From Arthrobacter sp. B3I9 (GTDB lineage: Bacteria > Actinomycetota > Actinomycetes > Actinomycetales > Micrococcaceae): a stretch of DNA of 64,000 nt. The first letter of the stretch is position 1, and each line of letters starts with the position of its first letter. The position numbers were made by a program, and so were the translations under genes. The notes under the pieces were generated by a model. That model was given only the letters and a program-made list of their open reading frames with translations, made no database searches and was not told where the DNA came from. Below are positions 55,245 through 64,000 of the stretch, one piece after another. Where the stretch lies: the NCBI RefSeq assembly GCF_030816935.1, contig NZ_JAUSYO010000001.1:3968001-4032000 (forward strand), given 5' to 3'.

Positions 55245-55557
55245 CCCCTAGGCGGGTTGCTTTTCCGAGCGGAGTTAGCACGGTTGTGCCACTTGCGCCG
55301 CAGCCCCGCGAGCGCGGGTCGTGCGGCGCCGGAAGTGCGGGCTAGACAGGAGGCTCTCCACCCGGTTTTGGAAGTGGCCGGCGACGCGAAACGCCGGCTT
55401 CGTGGCCGGCCATAAGACTTCACACGCGAAGAAAAGGCCCCCCTGGCCCCTTGCACCCTAGCCCGGCGCCCCGTACGTTTGGGACAGCGGACGAATGTCT
55501 CCGCAGCCGTTGGCCTTCGGGCCGCCGGAGATCAGCAGCGTTTCAGAAGGATATGGC
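55245..55557 (+). other. Long leader upstream of the cold-shock gene
   Basis: A 313-base stretch without a gene. It is likely to hold the csp promoter and a long 5' untranslated RNA, as cold-shock genes often have, but I could not identify specific elements. AAGGA (55547-55551) just before the gene is the ribosome-binding site. Confidence 0.4.
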
Positions 55558-55761
55558 ATGGCTACAGGCACAGTTAAATGGTTCAACGCCGAAAAGGGTT
55601 TTGGCTTCATTGCCCCGGATGACGGGTCGGCCGACGTTTTCGCCCACTACTCGGCAATCGCTTCCAGCGGCTACCGCTCGCTGGACGAGAACCAGAAGGT
55701 TGAGTTCGACGTCACCCAGGGCCCGAAGGGCCCGCAGGCTGAGAACATCCGCCCGCTCTAA
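55558..55761 (+). CDS. Cold-shock protein, CspA family
   Basis: A 67-residue OB-fold single-strand RNA/DNA-binding protein. [20 protein letters not shown] carries RNP1 (KGFGFI) and [12 protein letters not shown]2. It keeps RNA unfolded, often after cold or as a constitutive chaperone. ATG 55558 with AAGGA upstream fits the length of the family. A strong inverted repeat follows (55814-55854). Confidence 0.96.
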   Translation: MATGTVKWFNAEKGFGFIAPDDGSADVFAHYSAIASSGYRSLDENQKVEFDVTQGPKGPQAENIRPL

Positions 55762-55813
55762 GTACTTCGGATAGCAGCACCGGCCAGCCGGCCGCCATGC
55801 TTTCCCCAACACC

Positions 55814-55876
55814 ACAAACGCCCCTCCGGAGGATTCCTCTGTAGGGGCGTTTGTCGTTGCCGCAACAAACGCCCCT
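55814..55876. terminator. Terminator with a third copy of its arm
   Basis: ACAAACGCCCCT (55814-55825) pairs exactly with AGGGGCGTTTGT (55843-55854). The left arm occurs again at 55865-55876, so the complement can pair either way, giving two alternative hairpins. It lies between the convergent csp and acyl-CoA dehydrogenase genes. Confidence 0.75.
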
Positions 55877-55917
55877 ACGGGCCCTCCCGCGGCCCGGGCT
55901 GTCCTAGGCGGCCTGCC

Positions 55918-57154
55918 CTAGACGAAGGCGGACTTCCCCGTCACAGCTCTTGCCACAATAAGGGAGTTGATCTCGTAGCTGCCCTCGTAGGTGTAGAGGA
56001 TTTCGGCGTCCCCGAAGAGCTTTCCCATCTCGTAGTCGCTGCTGATGCCATTGCCGCCCAGAAGGGACCTGCCCATCGCCACCGACGCCCGCGCCAGCCG
56101 GGTGGTGGTGGACTTTGCCATCGCGGCCTGTACCATCTCCAGCTTCCCCTCTTCCTGGATCCGGGCCAGCTCCGCCATCAACGCCAGCGAGGCCGTGGCG
56201 TTGCCCAGAATCTCGGCCAGCTGCTGCTGGACGAGCTGGAAGCGCGCCAGCTCCTTGCCGAACTGCTTCCGCTCCAGGGAATAGGACCGTGCGACGTCGA
56301 ACGCCGCCAGCTGGATGCCGGCAGCCTGCCACCCCACCCAGGCGCGCGAATCCCGCAACAGTTCATTGGCCTTCGAGAAGTCCGTGGCCCCGGGAAGCAG
56401 GTTGGACTCCGGGATCCGCACCTCCTCGAGCACGATGTCGGCATTCTGCATGATCCGCAGCCCGATCTTGTTGGCGATCTTCGTGGCGGTGTAGCCGGGG
56501 CGCTCCGTCTCCACGATGAAGCCCTTGATCTGCTGGTCGGCGACGTCGCGTGCCCAGACCAGGGCGAAATCTGCGATGGTGGCGGCCCCGATCCAGCGCT
56601 TCGCTCCGTTGATCACCCATTCGCCGCGCTCCAGCCGTGCAGTGGTGGACAGCCCGCCGGCGATGTCCGAGCCGTGGTCAGGCTCGGTGAGGGCGAAGGC
56701 GCCGAGCTGGGTGAAGGCGGTGAGCCCGGGCAACCAGCGTGCCTTCTGCTCTTCCGAGCCGAGCTCGTCGATCATCCCGACAATCAGTTCGTTGTGGATA
56801 CCCACCAGGGCTGAGAGCGAGACGTCCGCCCGCGCCACCTCGACATACATCAGGCCCTTGAAGAGCATGGAGCTGCCGTCGGTCTGCAGTCCTCCCAGGC
56901 CGTACTTCCCCAGCTCGGCCAGCAGGTCGAAGGGGAACTCCTCACGGTTCCAGTAGTCGATAGAGGCGGCCCCGGATCCGGGACTGCAGGAACTCCCGCA
57001 CCTCCTGGTAGCGGCGCCGTTCCGCCACGGGCAGGAGATCCACAACGTACATCATGTCGGCGTCGGGGAACGGGGGAGCCGCCGGACTTTCCGGCTCCGC
57101 CGCCACTGCGTCGTCCGACCGTCCGCTGGCATGTCCTCGTGGCTGCACGGGCAT
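55918..57154 (-). pseudogene. Acyl-CoA dehydrogenase gene with a one-base frameshift
   Basis: Codes for a glutaryl-CoA-dehydrogenase-like flavoprotein: AFALTEPDHGSDIAGGLSTTAR, GAKRWIGAA, LRDSRAWVGWQAAGIQLAAF and GGNGISSDYEMGKLFGDAEILYTYEGSYEIN are present. The N-terminal 60 residues (MPVQPRGHAS to EFLQSRI) lie in one frame from ATG 57154; the rest starts AASIDYWNREEFPFD in the next. The switch is at a run of four C (56970-56973) where three are expected. Either an inactivating mutation or a homopolymer sequence error. It is divergent from an acyl-CoA ligase gene. Confidence 0.85.
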
Positions 57155-57213
57155 AGATCCCTTCCTGACGGGCCGCTGGGCAACAGCCTCGGCTCTTCCA
57201 AACCCTTGGATGT

Positions 57214-57247
57214 CCTAGTATATTGCACAGTGACGGGGATCACTAGG
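57214..57247. promoter_or_regulatory. Nested inverted repeats between divergent acyl-CoA genes
   Basis: CCTAGT (57214-57219) and ACTAGG (57242-57247) flank a second repeat AGTGA (57229-57233) and TCACT (57240-57244). The site lies between the dehydrogenase and ligase starts and is a plausible operator, perhaps for the MarR protein encoded at 59117. Confidence 0.4.
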
Positions 57248-57314
57248 AAACGCGGCTCCCCGCACCGGCGCTGGCTCCTGAACGGCTGCGCCTGAAGACG
57301 TTGAAAGGTGCATC

Positions 57315-59081
57315 ATGACCGCCACCGAGGAGTTCCGCGCAGCGCGGGACAGGCTGCTTGCCCTCCGGGAGGACTATTCCCGGGCCCGGGGCGAATTCCG
57401 GTGGCCACGGTTTGAGCAATTCAACTTCGCCCTCGACTGGTTCGACCAGATCGCCGCGGACCCGGCCAGGGGTGGCCGGCCAGCCCTCGTGATCGTGGAA
57501 CAGGACGGCTCCGCGACCCGGCGGAGCTTCGCTGAACTGTCCCGCAGTTCCGCCCAGGTGGCCAACTGGCTGCGCACAAAAGGCGTCCGGCGCGGCGACC
57601 GGATGATCATCATGCTCGGCAACCAGGTGGAACTCTGGGAGCTCATGCTGGCAGGCATGAAGCTCGGGATCGTAATGATTCCCACCACCACCCTGATGGG
57701 CACAGCGGATCTGCAGGACCGGGTGGACCGCGGCAAGGCGGACTGGGCCACCGTCGGGAGCGCCAACATCGGTAAGTTCGCCGGGGTGACCGGCGGCTAC
57801 GGCCTGATTGAGGTCGGCGCGGGAACGGAGCGGGCGGATCAGGGAGCGGCCCCGGCCGCCCTGCAGTACGCCGAGGCCTACCGCGCCCCCGCAGGATTCA
57901 GCCCTGACGCTCCGACGCTCGCGGATGAGACCCTGCTGCTCTACTTCACCTCCGGAACCACCTCCAAGGCCAAGCTTGTGGAGCACACCCACACGTCCTA
58001 CCCGGTGGGCCACCTGTCCACGATGTTCTGGATCGGCCTGGAACCGGGCGATGTGCACCTTAACGTGGCTTCCCCGGGGTGGGCGAAGCATGCCTGGTCC
58101 AATGTCTTTACGCCCTGGATCGCTGAGGCCTGCGTCTTCATCTACAACTACGAGCGCTTCGACGCCAAGGCCCTGATGGAGCAGATGGAGCGCGAAGGCG
58201 TCACCAGTTTCTGTGCCCCGCCCACGGTATGGCGGATGCTGATCCAGGCCGACCTGACGCTGCTCAAGAACCCGCCCACTAAGGTGGTTTCCGCCGGCGA
58301 ACCGCTTAACGCTGAGGTGATCGACCAGGTCCGCCGCGCCTGGGGACAGACAATCCGTGACGGGTTCGGACAGACCGAGACCACTGTCCAGGTTGCCAAC
58401 ACGCCGGGCCAGCCGATCAAGATCGGCGCCATGGGCAAGCCGCTCCCGGGCTACGACGTCGTGCTGGTGGATCCTGCCACGGGCGAGGAGGGCGACGACG
58501 GCGAGCTGTGCCTGCGCCTGGACCCGCGGCCCGTCGGGCTGATGAAGGCCTATCACGGAGATCCGGCAAAGACGGCGGAGGCGTTCCGCGGCGGCTACTA
58601 CCACACGGGCGACATGGCCAGCCGGGATGGGCAGGGCATCATCACCTATGTCGGCCGGGATGACGACGTCTTCAAGTCCTCCGACTACCGCCTCTCCCCT
58701 TTTGAATTGGAAAGCGTCCTGATCGAGCACCCGGCCGTGGCGGAGGCCGCCGTCGTCCCCTCACCGGACCCGCTCAAGCTGTCCGTGCCCAAGGCGTTCG
58801 TGGTACTCGCCCCCGGGCAACAGGCGGGGCCTGAACTGGCTGAGGATATCCTCCGGTACTGCCGGGACCACCTCGCACCGTTCAAACGGATCCGCCGGAT
58901 TGAGTTCGCCGAACTGCCCAAGACGATCTCGGGCAAGATCCGGCGCGTGGAACTGCGGCATACCGAGGAAATCCGGCACGGCGGCGGGGCGCTCCCGTCC
59001 GGATTCGGGAGGGAATACTCCGAATCCGATTTTCCCGGGCTGAAGAGCCCGGCCGCACACCCGCCTGAGCAGCAGCACTGA
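57315..59081 (+). CDS. AMP-forming acyl-CoA ligase
   Basis: A 588-residue ligase. ATP loop LLLYFTSGTTSKAKLVEHTH, GFGQTETTVQVAN, YYHTGDMASRDGQG and the final LPKTISGKIRRVELR lysine motif are intact. The GTTSKAKLVEH variant is that of medium-chain acyl-CoA synthetases. ATG 57315 has GAAAGG upstream. It is divergent from the broken dehydrogenase and followed by a MarR gene, making a small acid-activation and oxidation module. The substrate may be a branched, medium or aromatic acid. Confidence 0.92.
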   Translation: MTATEEFRAARDRLLALREDYSRARGEFRWPRFEQFNFALDWFDQIAADPARGGRPALVIVEQDGSATRRSFAELSRSSAQVANWLRTKGVRRGDRMIIMLGNQVELWELMLAGMKLGIVMIPTTTLMGTADLQDRVDRGKADWATVGSANIGKFAGVTGGYGLIEVGAGTERADQGAAPAALQYAEAYRAPAGFSPDAPTLADETLLLYFTSGTTSKAKLVEHTHTSYPVGHLSTMFWIGLEPGDVHLNVASPGWAKHAWSNVFTPWIAEACVFIYNYERFDAKALMEQMEREGVTSFCAPPTVWRMLIQADLTLLKNPPTKVVSAGEPLNAEVIDQVRRAWGQTIRDGFGQTETTVQVANTPGQPIKIGAMGKPLPGYDVVLVDPATGEEGDDGELCLRLDPRPVGLMKAYHGDPAKTAEAFRGGYYHTGDMASRDGQGIITYVGRDDDVFKSSDYRLSPFELESVLIEHPAVAEAAVVPSPDPLKLSVPKAFVVLAPGQQAGPELAEDILRYCRDHLAPFKRIRRIEFAELPKTISGKIRRVELRHTEEIRHGGGALPSGFGREYSESDFPGLKSPAAHPPEQQH

Positions 59082-59116
59082 AGCCATGCCGCTCGCGACA
59101 ACAAGCAGGGAGCACC

Positions 59117-59635
59117 GTGGGAATGCCGCTGCCGCGTGATCCGATTGCCGACGCCCGGCTGAACTGGGAACGGCACGGGTGGTCAGATGTCGCCGCCCCC
59201 ATGGCGGCCATCACGGCCATCATGCGCACCCAGCAGATCCTGCTGGCCCGCATCGAGGGGGCCCTCAAGCAGTTCGGGCTGACCTTCGCCCGGTACGAAC
59301 TGCTGGCGCTGCTGAGTTTTGCCCGCAGCGGAGCGCTGCCGATGAACAAGGCCAGTGCACTGCTGCAGGTCCACCCGACCTCGGTGACCAACGCCGTCGA
59401 CCGGCTGCAGGTGGCAGGGCTGGTGCTCCGCTCCCCCCACCCCACCGACGGGCGCACCACGCTGATCGAACTCACGCCCGAGGGACGGACGCTGGCCAAG
59501 CGGGCGACGGCGGTCCTGAACTCTGAGGTCTTCGGACAATCAGGCTTCGCCGAGCAGGACGTGGACGAGCTGATCCGGATCCTGGGAAATTTCCGCCGGA
59601 ACGCCGGCGATTTCAATGACGGAGGAGAAACTTAA
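59117..59635 (+). CDS. MarR-family regulator
   Basis: A 172-residue winged-helix regulator. FGLTFARYELLALLSFARSGALPMNKASALLQVHPTSVTNAVDRLQVAGLV holds the DNA-binding helices; SPHPTDGRTTLIELTPEGR is the wing. No reactive cysteine as in the OhrR-like protein at 3667. GTG 59117 follows GGGAGC. It is 35 bases after the acyl-CoA ligase and probably controls that transcript, perhaps with an acyl-CoA as ligand. Confidence 0.92.
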   Translation: MGMPLPRDPIADARLNWERHGWSDVAAPMAAITAIMRTQQILLARIEGALKQFGLTFARYELLALLSFARSGALPMNKASALLQVHPTSVTNAVDRLQVAGLVLRSPHPTDGRTTLIELTPEGRTLAKRATAVLNSEVFGQSGFAEQDVDELIRILGNFRRNAGDFNDGGET

Positions 59636-60064
59636 ATGGTTCCGGAGATCAACTTCTGGGGAGTCCTGGTGGCCACGTTGTCCAGCATGGTGGTGGGGTC
59701 CGTCTGGTACACACCGAAGGTCTTCGGCAGCTACTGGATGCGCGTTGCCAAGGTCACGCCGAGCGGGGAATCCCGGGACGCCGTCAAACCCATCCTGATC
59801 ACCCTGGTGGTCAGCTTCGTCAGCGCCTGGGTCCTGGCCGGGTCCGCCGCCATCTCACAGCACTTCTACGGCGGAAACTTCCTGACCAACGCGCTGGTCA
59901 CGGCCCTGATCCTCTGGGCGGGGTTCACGGCCGCCCGGTTCATCACCCACGACGCCTTTGAAGGCCGCCCCGCCGGCCTGACGGTCCTGAACTGCGCCCA
60001 CGAGCTGGCAACCCTGATGGTCATGGCCCTGGTCATCGGCTTGTTCGGGATCAGCGGGGCGTAA
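59636..60064 (+). CDS. DUF1761 membrane protein
   Basis: A 142-residue protein with four hydrophobic segments (about 8-28, 51-70, 80-100, 118-140). INFWGVLVATLSSMVVGSVWYTPKVFG is the DUF1761 signature; SFVSAWVLAGSAA and ALILWAGFTAARFITHDAFEGRP follow. Function unknown. Its ATG follows the MarR stop directly, so it is part of the same transcript. Confidence 0.9.
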   Translation: MVPEINFWGVLVATLSSMVVGSVWYTPKVFGSYWMRVAKVTPSGESRDAVKPILITLVVSFVSAWVLAGSAAISQHFYGGNFLTNALVTALILWAGFTAARFITHDAFEGRPAGLTVLNCAHELATLMVMALVIGLFGISGA

Positions 60065-60120
60065 CCGAGTGACGCGCTAGCTGCCTGGGGGATGTGGCGC
60101 GACGGCAACCGCGCCCGTGC

Positions 60121-60900
60121 CTAGCGGTGGTTGAATTCCGGCTGGCGCTTCTCGCTGAAGGCCGCCATTCCTTCCTTCTGGTCCTCGGTGGCGAACAGCG
60201 AGTGGAACACACGCCGCTCGAACAGCACGCCCTGCGCCAGCCCGGTCTCGAAGGCGGCGTTGACCGCTTCCTTGGCCACCATCGCCACCGGCTTGGATTT
60301 GGAGGCAATCACCGCGGCGGCTTTCAACGCCTCCTCGACGACGTCCGAGGCAGGGACCACGCGGGACACCAGCCCCGAGCGCTCGGCTTCCTCCGCGTCC
60401 ATGAAGCGGCCGGTCAGGATCATGTCCATGGCCTTGGACTTGCCGACAGCGCGGGTCAGCCGCTGGGAGCCGCCCATGCCGGGAAGCACTCCGAGGTTGA
60501 TTTCCGGCTGGCCGAACTTGGCGTTGTCCCCGGCGATGATGAAGTCGCACATCATCGCGAGCTCACAGCCGCCGCCCAGCGCGAAGCCGGACACCGCGGC
60601 CACCACGGGAATCCGGAGCCGGGTGAAATCCTCCCAGCCACGGAACCAGTCGGCCGCGTACATGTCCATGTACCCCTTGGACTGCATCTCTTTGATGTCG
60701 GCACCCGCTGCAAAGGCTTTCGCGGAGCCCGTCACCACCACCGCGCCCACCTCCGGGTCGGTGTCCATGGCAGTCACGGCGGCCACAAGCTCGTCCATCG
60801 TGGCCTTGTTGAGGGCGTTCAGGGCCTCGGGCCGGTTGAGCGTCACCAGGCCCACCCGGCCGCGGCGTTCCACCAGGATGTTTGCGTACTGTTCCGTCAT
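60121..60900 (-). CDS. Enoyl-CoA hydratase
   Basis: A 259-residue crotonase. The oxyanion region [11 protein letters not shown] and [15 protein letters not shown] match short-chain enoyl-CoA hydratase; the catalytic glutamates lie in the [19 protein letters not shown] segment (Glu of PEI, and the position two residues before PG replaced by VL). The second Glu seen in some hydratases cannot be placed with certainty. It is last in the valine-degradation operon, 49 bases after mmsB, and would hydrate methacrylyl-CoA. Confidence 0.92.
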   Translation of the reverse strand: MTEQYANILVERRGRVGLVTLNRPEALNALNKATMDELVAAVTAMDTDPEVGAVVVTGSAKAFAAGADIKEMQSKGYMDMYAADWFRGWEDFTRLRIPVVAAVSGFALGGGCELAMMCDFIIAGDNAKFGQPEINLGVLPGMGGSQRLTRAVGKSKAMDMILTGRFMDAEEAERSGLVSRVVPASDVVEEALKAAAVIASKSKPVAMVAKEAVNAAFETGLAQGVLFERRVFHSLFATEDQKEGMAAFSEKRQPEFNHR

Positions 60901-60949
60901 GGTCGTCCCCTTGGGTTTGTCTCAGGTTGAAAACTCGGGCGCCGCGCCG

Positions 60950-61891
60950 CTAGGACGCGGACTTGTCCCGGATGTCCGTGATGATGCCGGAGAAGTCCCG
61001 CCCGGCACCGCCTTCCGCGGCAAACGTATCGTAGATTTCGGAGGCGAGCGGGCCCAGCCGGGCTGCGACCCCGGTACTTTGCAGGGCATTGAGCGCCAGC
61101 TTGAGGTCTTTCGCCATCAGGGCGCCGGCAAATCCGGGCTGGTAGTCGCGGTTGGCGGGGCTCGTCGGCACCGGACCGGGAACGGGGCAGTTGGTGGTCA
61201 GCGCCCAGCATTGCCCCGAAGCCGCAGACGCGACGTCGAACAACGCCTGGTGGGTCAGCCCCAGCTTCTCGCCGAGCACGAAGGCCTCACTGACGGCGAT
61301 CATGGAGACGCCGAGGATCAGGTTGTTGCAGATCTTGGCGGCCTGTCCCGCGCCGTGCTCTCCGCAGTGCACTACGCGCTTTCCCATCACGTCCAGCATC
61401 GGCTTCACCGCTTCGAAGTCCTCCGGCAGCGCCCCGACCATGAAGGTCAAGGTCCCTGCTTCGGCTCCCACGACGCCGCCGGACACTGGAGCGTCAACTG
61501 AGCGGTGGCCTGCGGCCACAGCCAGTGCCGCGGCCTCGCGGGCCTCGTCCACGTTGATGGTCGAACAGTCCAGGAACAGCGTGCCCGGGGCGGCAGCCTG
61601 CAGCAGCCCCGGTTGGCCGTCGGTGCCGCGGTAGGCGTCCAGCACGTGCCTGCCGCTTGGCAGCATGGTCAGCACGACGGCGGCTCCGGCCAGAGCGTCG
61701 ACGGCGGAGTCCACCGTCGGAATGCCGTGCGACCGGGCGGTGTCCAGCGCCGCGGGGACGACGTCGAACCCGGTCACCGTGTATCCGGCCTTGACCAGGT
61801 TGACGGCCATCGGTCCTCCCATATGGCCGAGGCCGAGGAACGCGATGGAACCCGCGGCGGGCTGGCCCAAGGGCTGCACGTTGTCAGACAT
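60950..61891 (-). CDS. mmsB: 3-hydroxyisobutyrate dehydrogenase
   Basis: A 313-residue NAD-dependent enzyme of valine breakdown. IAFLGLGHMGGPMAVNLVKAGYTVTGFDV is the Rossmann motif; DAPVSGGVVGAEAGTL is the substrate loop and GHGAGQAAKICNN (HCGEHGAGQAAKICNN) holds the catalytic lysine. DYQPGFAGALMAKDLKLA closes the domain. ATG 61891 is chosen; the start overlaps the preceding gene by eight bases. Family signature residues are intact. Confidence 0.95.
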   Translation of the reverse strand: MSDNVQPLGQPAAGSIAFLGLGHMGGPMAVNLVKAGYTVTGFDVVPAALDTARSHGIPTVDSAVDALAGAAVVLTMLPSGRHVLDAYRGTDGQPGLLQAAAPGTLFLDCSTINVDEAREAAALAVAAGHRSVDAPVSGGVVGAEAGTLTFMVGALPEDFEAVKPMLDVMGKRVVHCGEHGAGQAAKICNNLILGVSMIAVSEAFVLGEKLGLTHQALFDVASAASGQCWALTTNCPVPGPVPTSPANRDYQPGFAGALMAKDLKLALNALQSTGVAARLGPLASEIYDTFAAEGGAGRDFSGIITDIRDKSAS

Positions 61892-62987
61892 GATCCTTCT
61901 CCTCGTCCTTCTCCTGCGGAGAGAGCTGCAGTTCACGCCCGCCCAGCGGCGCGAAGAAGGACTCGACGTCCTGGCGGCCGACCTCCGCGAGCGTGGCGGG
62001 CTGCCAGCGCGGAGTGCGGTCCTTGTCCACCACCTGGGCGCGGATGCCTTCGCGGAAGTCGGGGCCGGCGAGGCAGCGCAGGCCCACCCGGTACTCCTGT
62101 TCCAGGGCCTCCTCGAGGCTCAGCCCGCGGACGCGGCGCAGGGATTCCAGGGTGACCTTCACGGCCGTCGGTGACTTGGCCTCTATCGTGTCCGCGGCTT
62201 CCGCGGCTTCGGGCCCTGCTTCGCCGTCAAAGCTGCGCAGCCGGCGCAGGATCTCCTCGGCGTCATCACTGGCGTAGCAGGAGTCAATCCAGCCACGCTG
62301 TGCCGCCAGCGCCGCGGGCGGAGCCTGTTCGCTGAAGCGCCCGACGGCGGCGTCCGCGGGCCCGGCCTCGAGCGCGGCCGCCAGTTCGGACAGTCGCGCG
62401 GAGGGCACGTAGTGGTCCGCCAGTCCGAGGAACAAAGCGTCGGACCCGCTCAGATGCGCGCCGGTCAGCGCCGCGTGGGTTCCCGACTCCCCCGGTGAGC
62501 GGGCGAGCAGCAGGGTGCCGCCGACGTCGGGCACGAACCCGATGGTGGTCTCCGGCATGCCCGTCCGGGTGCGCTCCGTGACGATCCGGACAGAGCCGTG
62601 CGCGGAGATTCCCACCCCTCCGCCGAGGACCAGCCCGTCCATGAAGGCCACATACGGCTTCGGGAAGGCGGAGATGAGCGCGTTGAGACGGTACTCCGAT
62701 GCCCAGAAGTCCGCTGTGGCCGAGCCTCCGTCGAGCATGTCACGGTAGATGGCCACGATGTCGCCGCCCGCGCACAGTCCGCGGTCACCGGCGCCATGGA
62801 CCAGCACCGTGGCCACGGCGTCGTCCTCGGCCCACATTGTGAGCTGGTCCAGCATGGCCGCGGCCATGCCGGCGGTGAGCGCGTTGACGGACTTGGGCCG
62901 GTTCAAGGTGACGACGCCGAGGCGCCCGCGGCGCTCGAACAGAACCTCGGCCGCGGAGTCCGGGGCGTCCTGGACGGGCGCCGCCAT
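61884..62987 (-). CDS. 3-hydroxyisobutyryl-CoA hydrolase
   Basis: A 367-residue crotonase-fold hydrolase; the length exceeds simple hydratases by 100 residues, as in the HIBCH group. RGLCAGGDIVAIYRDML and FMDGLVLGGGVGISAHGSVRIV form the oxyanion hole; PETTIGFVPDVGGTLLLAR holds the catalytic Glu/Asp pair. It frees 3-hydroxyisobutyrate, the substrate of mmsB. ATG 62987 shares a base with the mmsA stop (TGATG). The C-terminal 20 residues are charged. Confidence 0.93.
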   Translation of the reverse strand: MAAPVQDAPDSAAEVLFERRGRLGVVTLNRPKSVNALTAGMAAAMLDQLTMWAEDDAVATVLVHGAGDRGLCAGGDIVAIYRDMLDGGSATADFWASEYRLNALISAFPKPYVAFMDGLVLGGGVGISAHGSVRIVTERTRTGMPETTIGFVPDVGGTLLLARSPGESGTHAALTGAHLSGSDALFLGLADHYVPSARLSELAAALEAGPADAAVGRFSEQAPPAALAAQRGWIDSCYASDDAEEILRRLRSFDGEAGPEAAEAADTIEAKSPTAVKVTLESLRRVRGLSLEEALEQEYRVGLRCLAGPDFREGIRAQVVDKDRTPRWQPATLAEVGRQDVESFFAPLGGRELQLSPQEKDEEKDHV

Positions 62988-64000
62988 CAGCTTCCTTCCG
63001 GCATGACGAAGCTGCTGCCGGACCGGATGCCCGAGGGCCAGCGGGTGGTGACGGTCTTGGTCTTCGTGTAGAAGCGGAAAGCGTCGGCGCCGTGCTGGTT
63101 GAGGTCACCGAAGCCGGAGGCCTTCCAGCCACCGAACGTGTAGTACGCAATGGGGACCGGAATCGGCACATTGATTCCCACCATGCCCACCTGGACGCGG
63201 CTCGCGAAGTCCCGGGCAGCATCGCCGTCGCGGGTGAAGATGGCCACGCCGTTGCCGAACTCGTGCTCGCTGCACAGCCGCAGGGCCTCATCGTAGTCGT
63301 CGGCCCGGAGCACACTCAGCACCGGCCCGAAGATCTCCTCCTGGTAGATCTTCATGTCTTTGGTGACGTTGTCAAAGAGCGTCGGCCCCACCCAGAAGCC
63401 GCCGTCGTAGCCTTCCACCTTCAGTCCGCGGCCGTCGGTCACGAGGCTCGCGCCTTCCTCCACGCCGGAAGCGATGTACCCCTCGATCCGCTCCTTGGCG
63501 GACGCCGCCACGACGGGGCCGAAGTCGGAATCCGCGGCGAGGGACGGGCCCACCTTCAGGCCCGCGATCCGCTCCTGCAGTTTGGCGACGAGCGTGTCGG
63601 CCGTCTTCGGGCCGACGGGCACCGCCACGGAGATTGCCATGCAGCGCTCGCCCGCGGAGCCAAAACCGGCCCCGATCAGCGCATCCGCCGCCATGTCGAG
63701 GTCCGCGTCGGGCATGATCACCATGTGGTTCTTGGCGCCGCCGAAGCACTGGGCGCGCTTGCCGTTCGCCGCCGCTGTGGCGTAGATGTACTGGGCGATC
63801 GGAGTGGACCCGACGAAGCCGATCGCCTGGACCCGGGGATCCTCCAGCAGCGTGCCCACGGCTTCCTTGTCCCCGTTGACCACGTTGAAAACGCCGTCGG
63901 GCAGGCCGGCCTCGGTGAACAGCTCGGCGAGGCGGAGCGGCACGGAAGGGTCGCGTTCGGAGGGCTTGAGGATGAAGGAGTTGCCGGCGGCGAGCGCCGG
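62987..64000 (-). CDS. mmsA: Methylmalonate-semialdehyde dehydrogenase (CoA-acylating), partial
   Basis: C-terminal 337 residues; the frame runs off the right edge (PALAAGNSFILKPSERDPSV at the window end), so the N-terminal third and start are missing. It converts methylmalonate semialdehyde to propionyl-CoA. QCFGGAKNHMVIMPDADLDM and the catalytic cysteine in GSAGERCMAIS are present, with EEIFGPVLSVLRADDYDEAL and YTFGGWKASGFGD near the end. It is the first visible gene of the valine operon (mmsA, hydrolase, mmsB, hydratase), all overlapping or closely spaced. Confidence 0.94.
   Translation of the reverse strand, partial: PALAAGNSFILKPSERDPSVPLRLAELFTEAGLPDGVFNVVNGDKEAVGTLLEDPRVQAIGFVGSTPIAQYIYATAAANGKRAQCFGGAKNHMVIMPDADLDMAADALIGAGFGSAGERCMAISVAVPVGPKTADTLVAKLQERIAGLKVGPSLAADSDFGPVVAASAKERIEGYIASGVEEGASLVTDGRGLKVEGYDGGFWVGPTLFDNVTKDMKIYQEEIFGPVLSVLRADDYDEALRLCSEHEFGNGVAIFTRDGDAARDFASRVQVGMVGINVPIPVPIAYYTFGGWKASGFGDLNQHGADAFRFYTKTKTVTTRWPSGIRSGSSFVMPEGS

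Overview
The window is high-GC DNA with dense, tightly overlapping genes, GTG/TTG starts and SAM-I-superfamily riboswitches. The protein content (dnaX-recR-ask, purSQL, class II fba, DUF3151, DUF503, cobalamin-independent methionine synthase-like protein) points to an actinobacterium close to Arthrobacter/Pseudarthrobacter (Micrococcaceae). It reads as chromosome rather than plasmid or prophage. I saw no rRNA, tRNA, CRISPR array or canonical insertion sequence.

Layout. 1-2.96 kb: end of dnaX, recR and aspartokinase, closed by a terminator. 3-10.1 kb: small unknown genes, an OhrR-like MarR regulator, then an overlapping cluster of two subtilisin-inhibitor-like genes around a 3-methyladenine-glycosylase-family gene, convergent with a large secreted subtilase. 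10.4-13.8 kb: purS-purQ-purL. 13.8-17.8 kb: a DUF559 nuclease-like gene bracketed by palindromic repeats, then small minus-strand genes (DUF503, ABM, TPR, DUF1990, MmcQ, CoA-binding). 17.9-26.2 kb: a SAM-riboswitch-controlled sulfur operon (ABC transporter, acyl-CoA synthetase, SfnG-like dimethylsulfone monooxygenase, frameshifted MetY, CoA-binding protein). 26.3-31.9 kb: glycosyltransferase, FAD 2-hydroxyacid oxidase with MFS transporter, purA. 32.1-35.9 kb: a second SAM riboswitch with a MetE-like gene, a UDG-like gene, DUF3151 and fba. 36-37 kb: a second, truncated DUF559 gene, again bracketed by palindromes but of a different sequence family. 37-44.2 kb: TrmH, HAD phosphatase, Tat-exported hydrolase, STAS and GAF-ANTAR proteins, pyrE, a flavin monooxygenase, nadE. 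44.4-49.2 kb: IclR regulator divergent from CoA-transferase A/B, thiolase and alcohol dehydrogenase. 49.3-55.8 kb: a rifampicin-phosphotransferase/PEP-synthase-like protein, NTF2-like plus NCS1 permease, a PEBP protein and a cold-shock protein. 55.9-64 kb: a frameshifted acyl-CoA dehydrogenase, acyl-CoA ligase, MarR, DUF1761 and a valine-degradation operon (mmsA, 3-hydroxyisobutyryl-CoA hydrolase, mmsB, enoyl-CoA hydratase) running off the right edge.

The most unusual signals are: (i) two DUF559 genes, each ending at or in a palindrome, with a second copy of the same palindrome upstream and a shared TATCCACA motif just inside it, an arrangement reminiscent of REP/RAYT-type selfish elements; (ii) paired subtilisin-inhibitor-like proteins next to a subtilase; (iii) two SAM riboswitches whose closing helix meets the ribosome-binding site, one controlling an unusual dimethylsulfone/sulfonate plus MetY operon. 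Two genes (metY and an acyl-CoA dehydrogenase) carry single frameshifts that could be real mutations or sequence errors. All assignments rest on reading the sequence and recalled family motifs; no database search was run.
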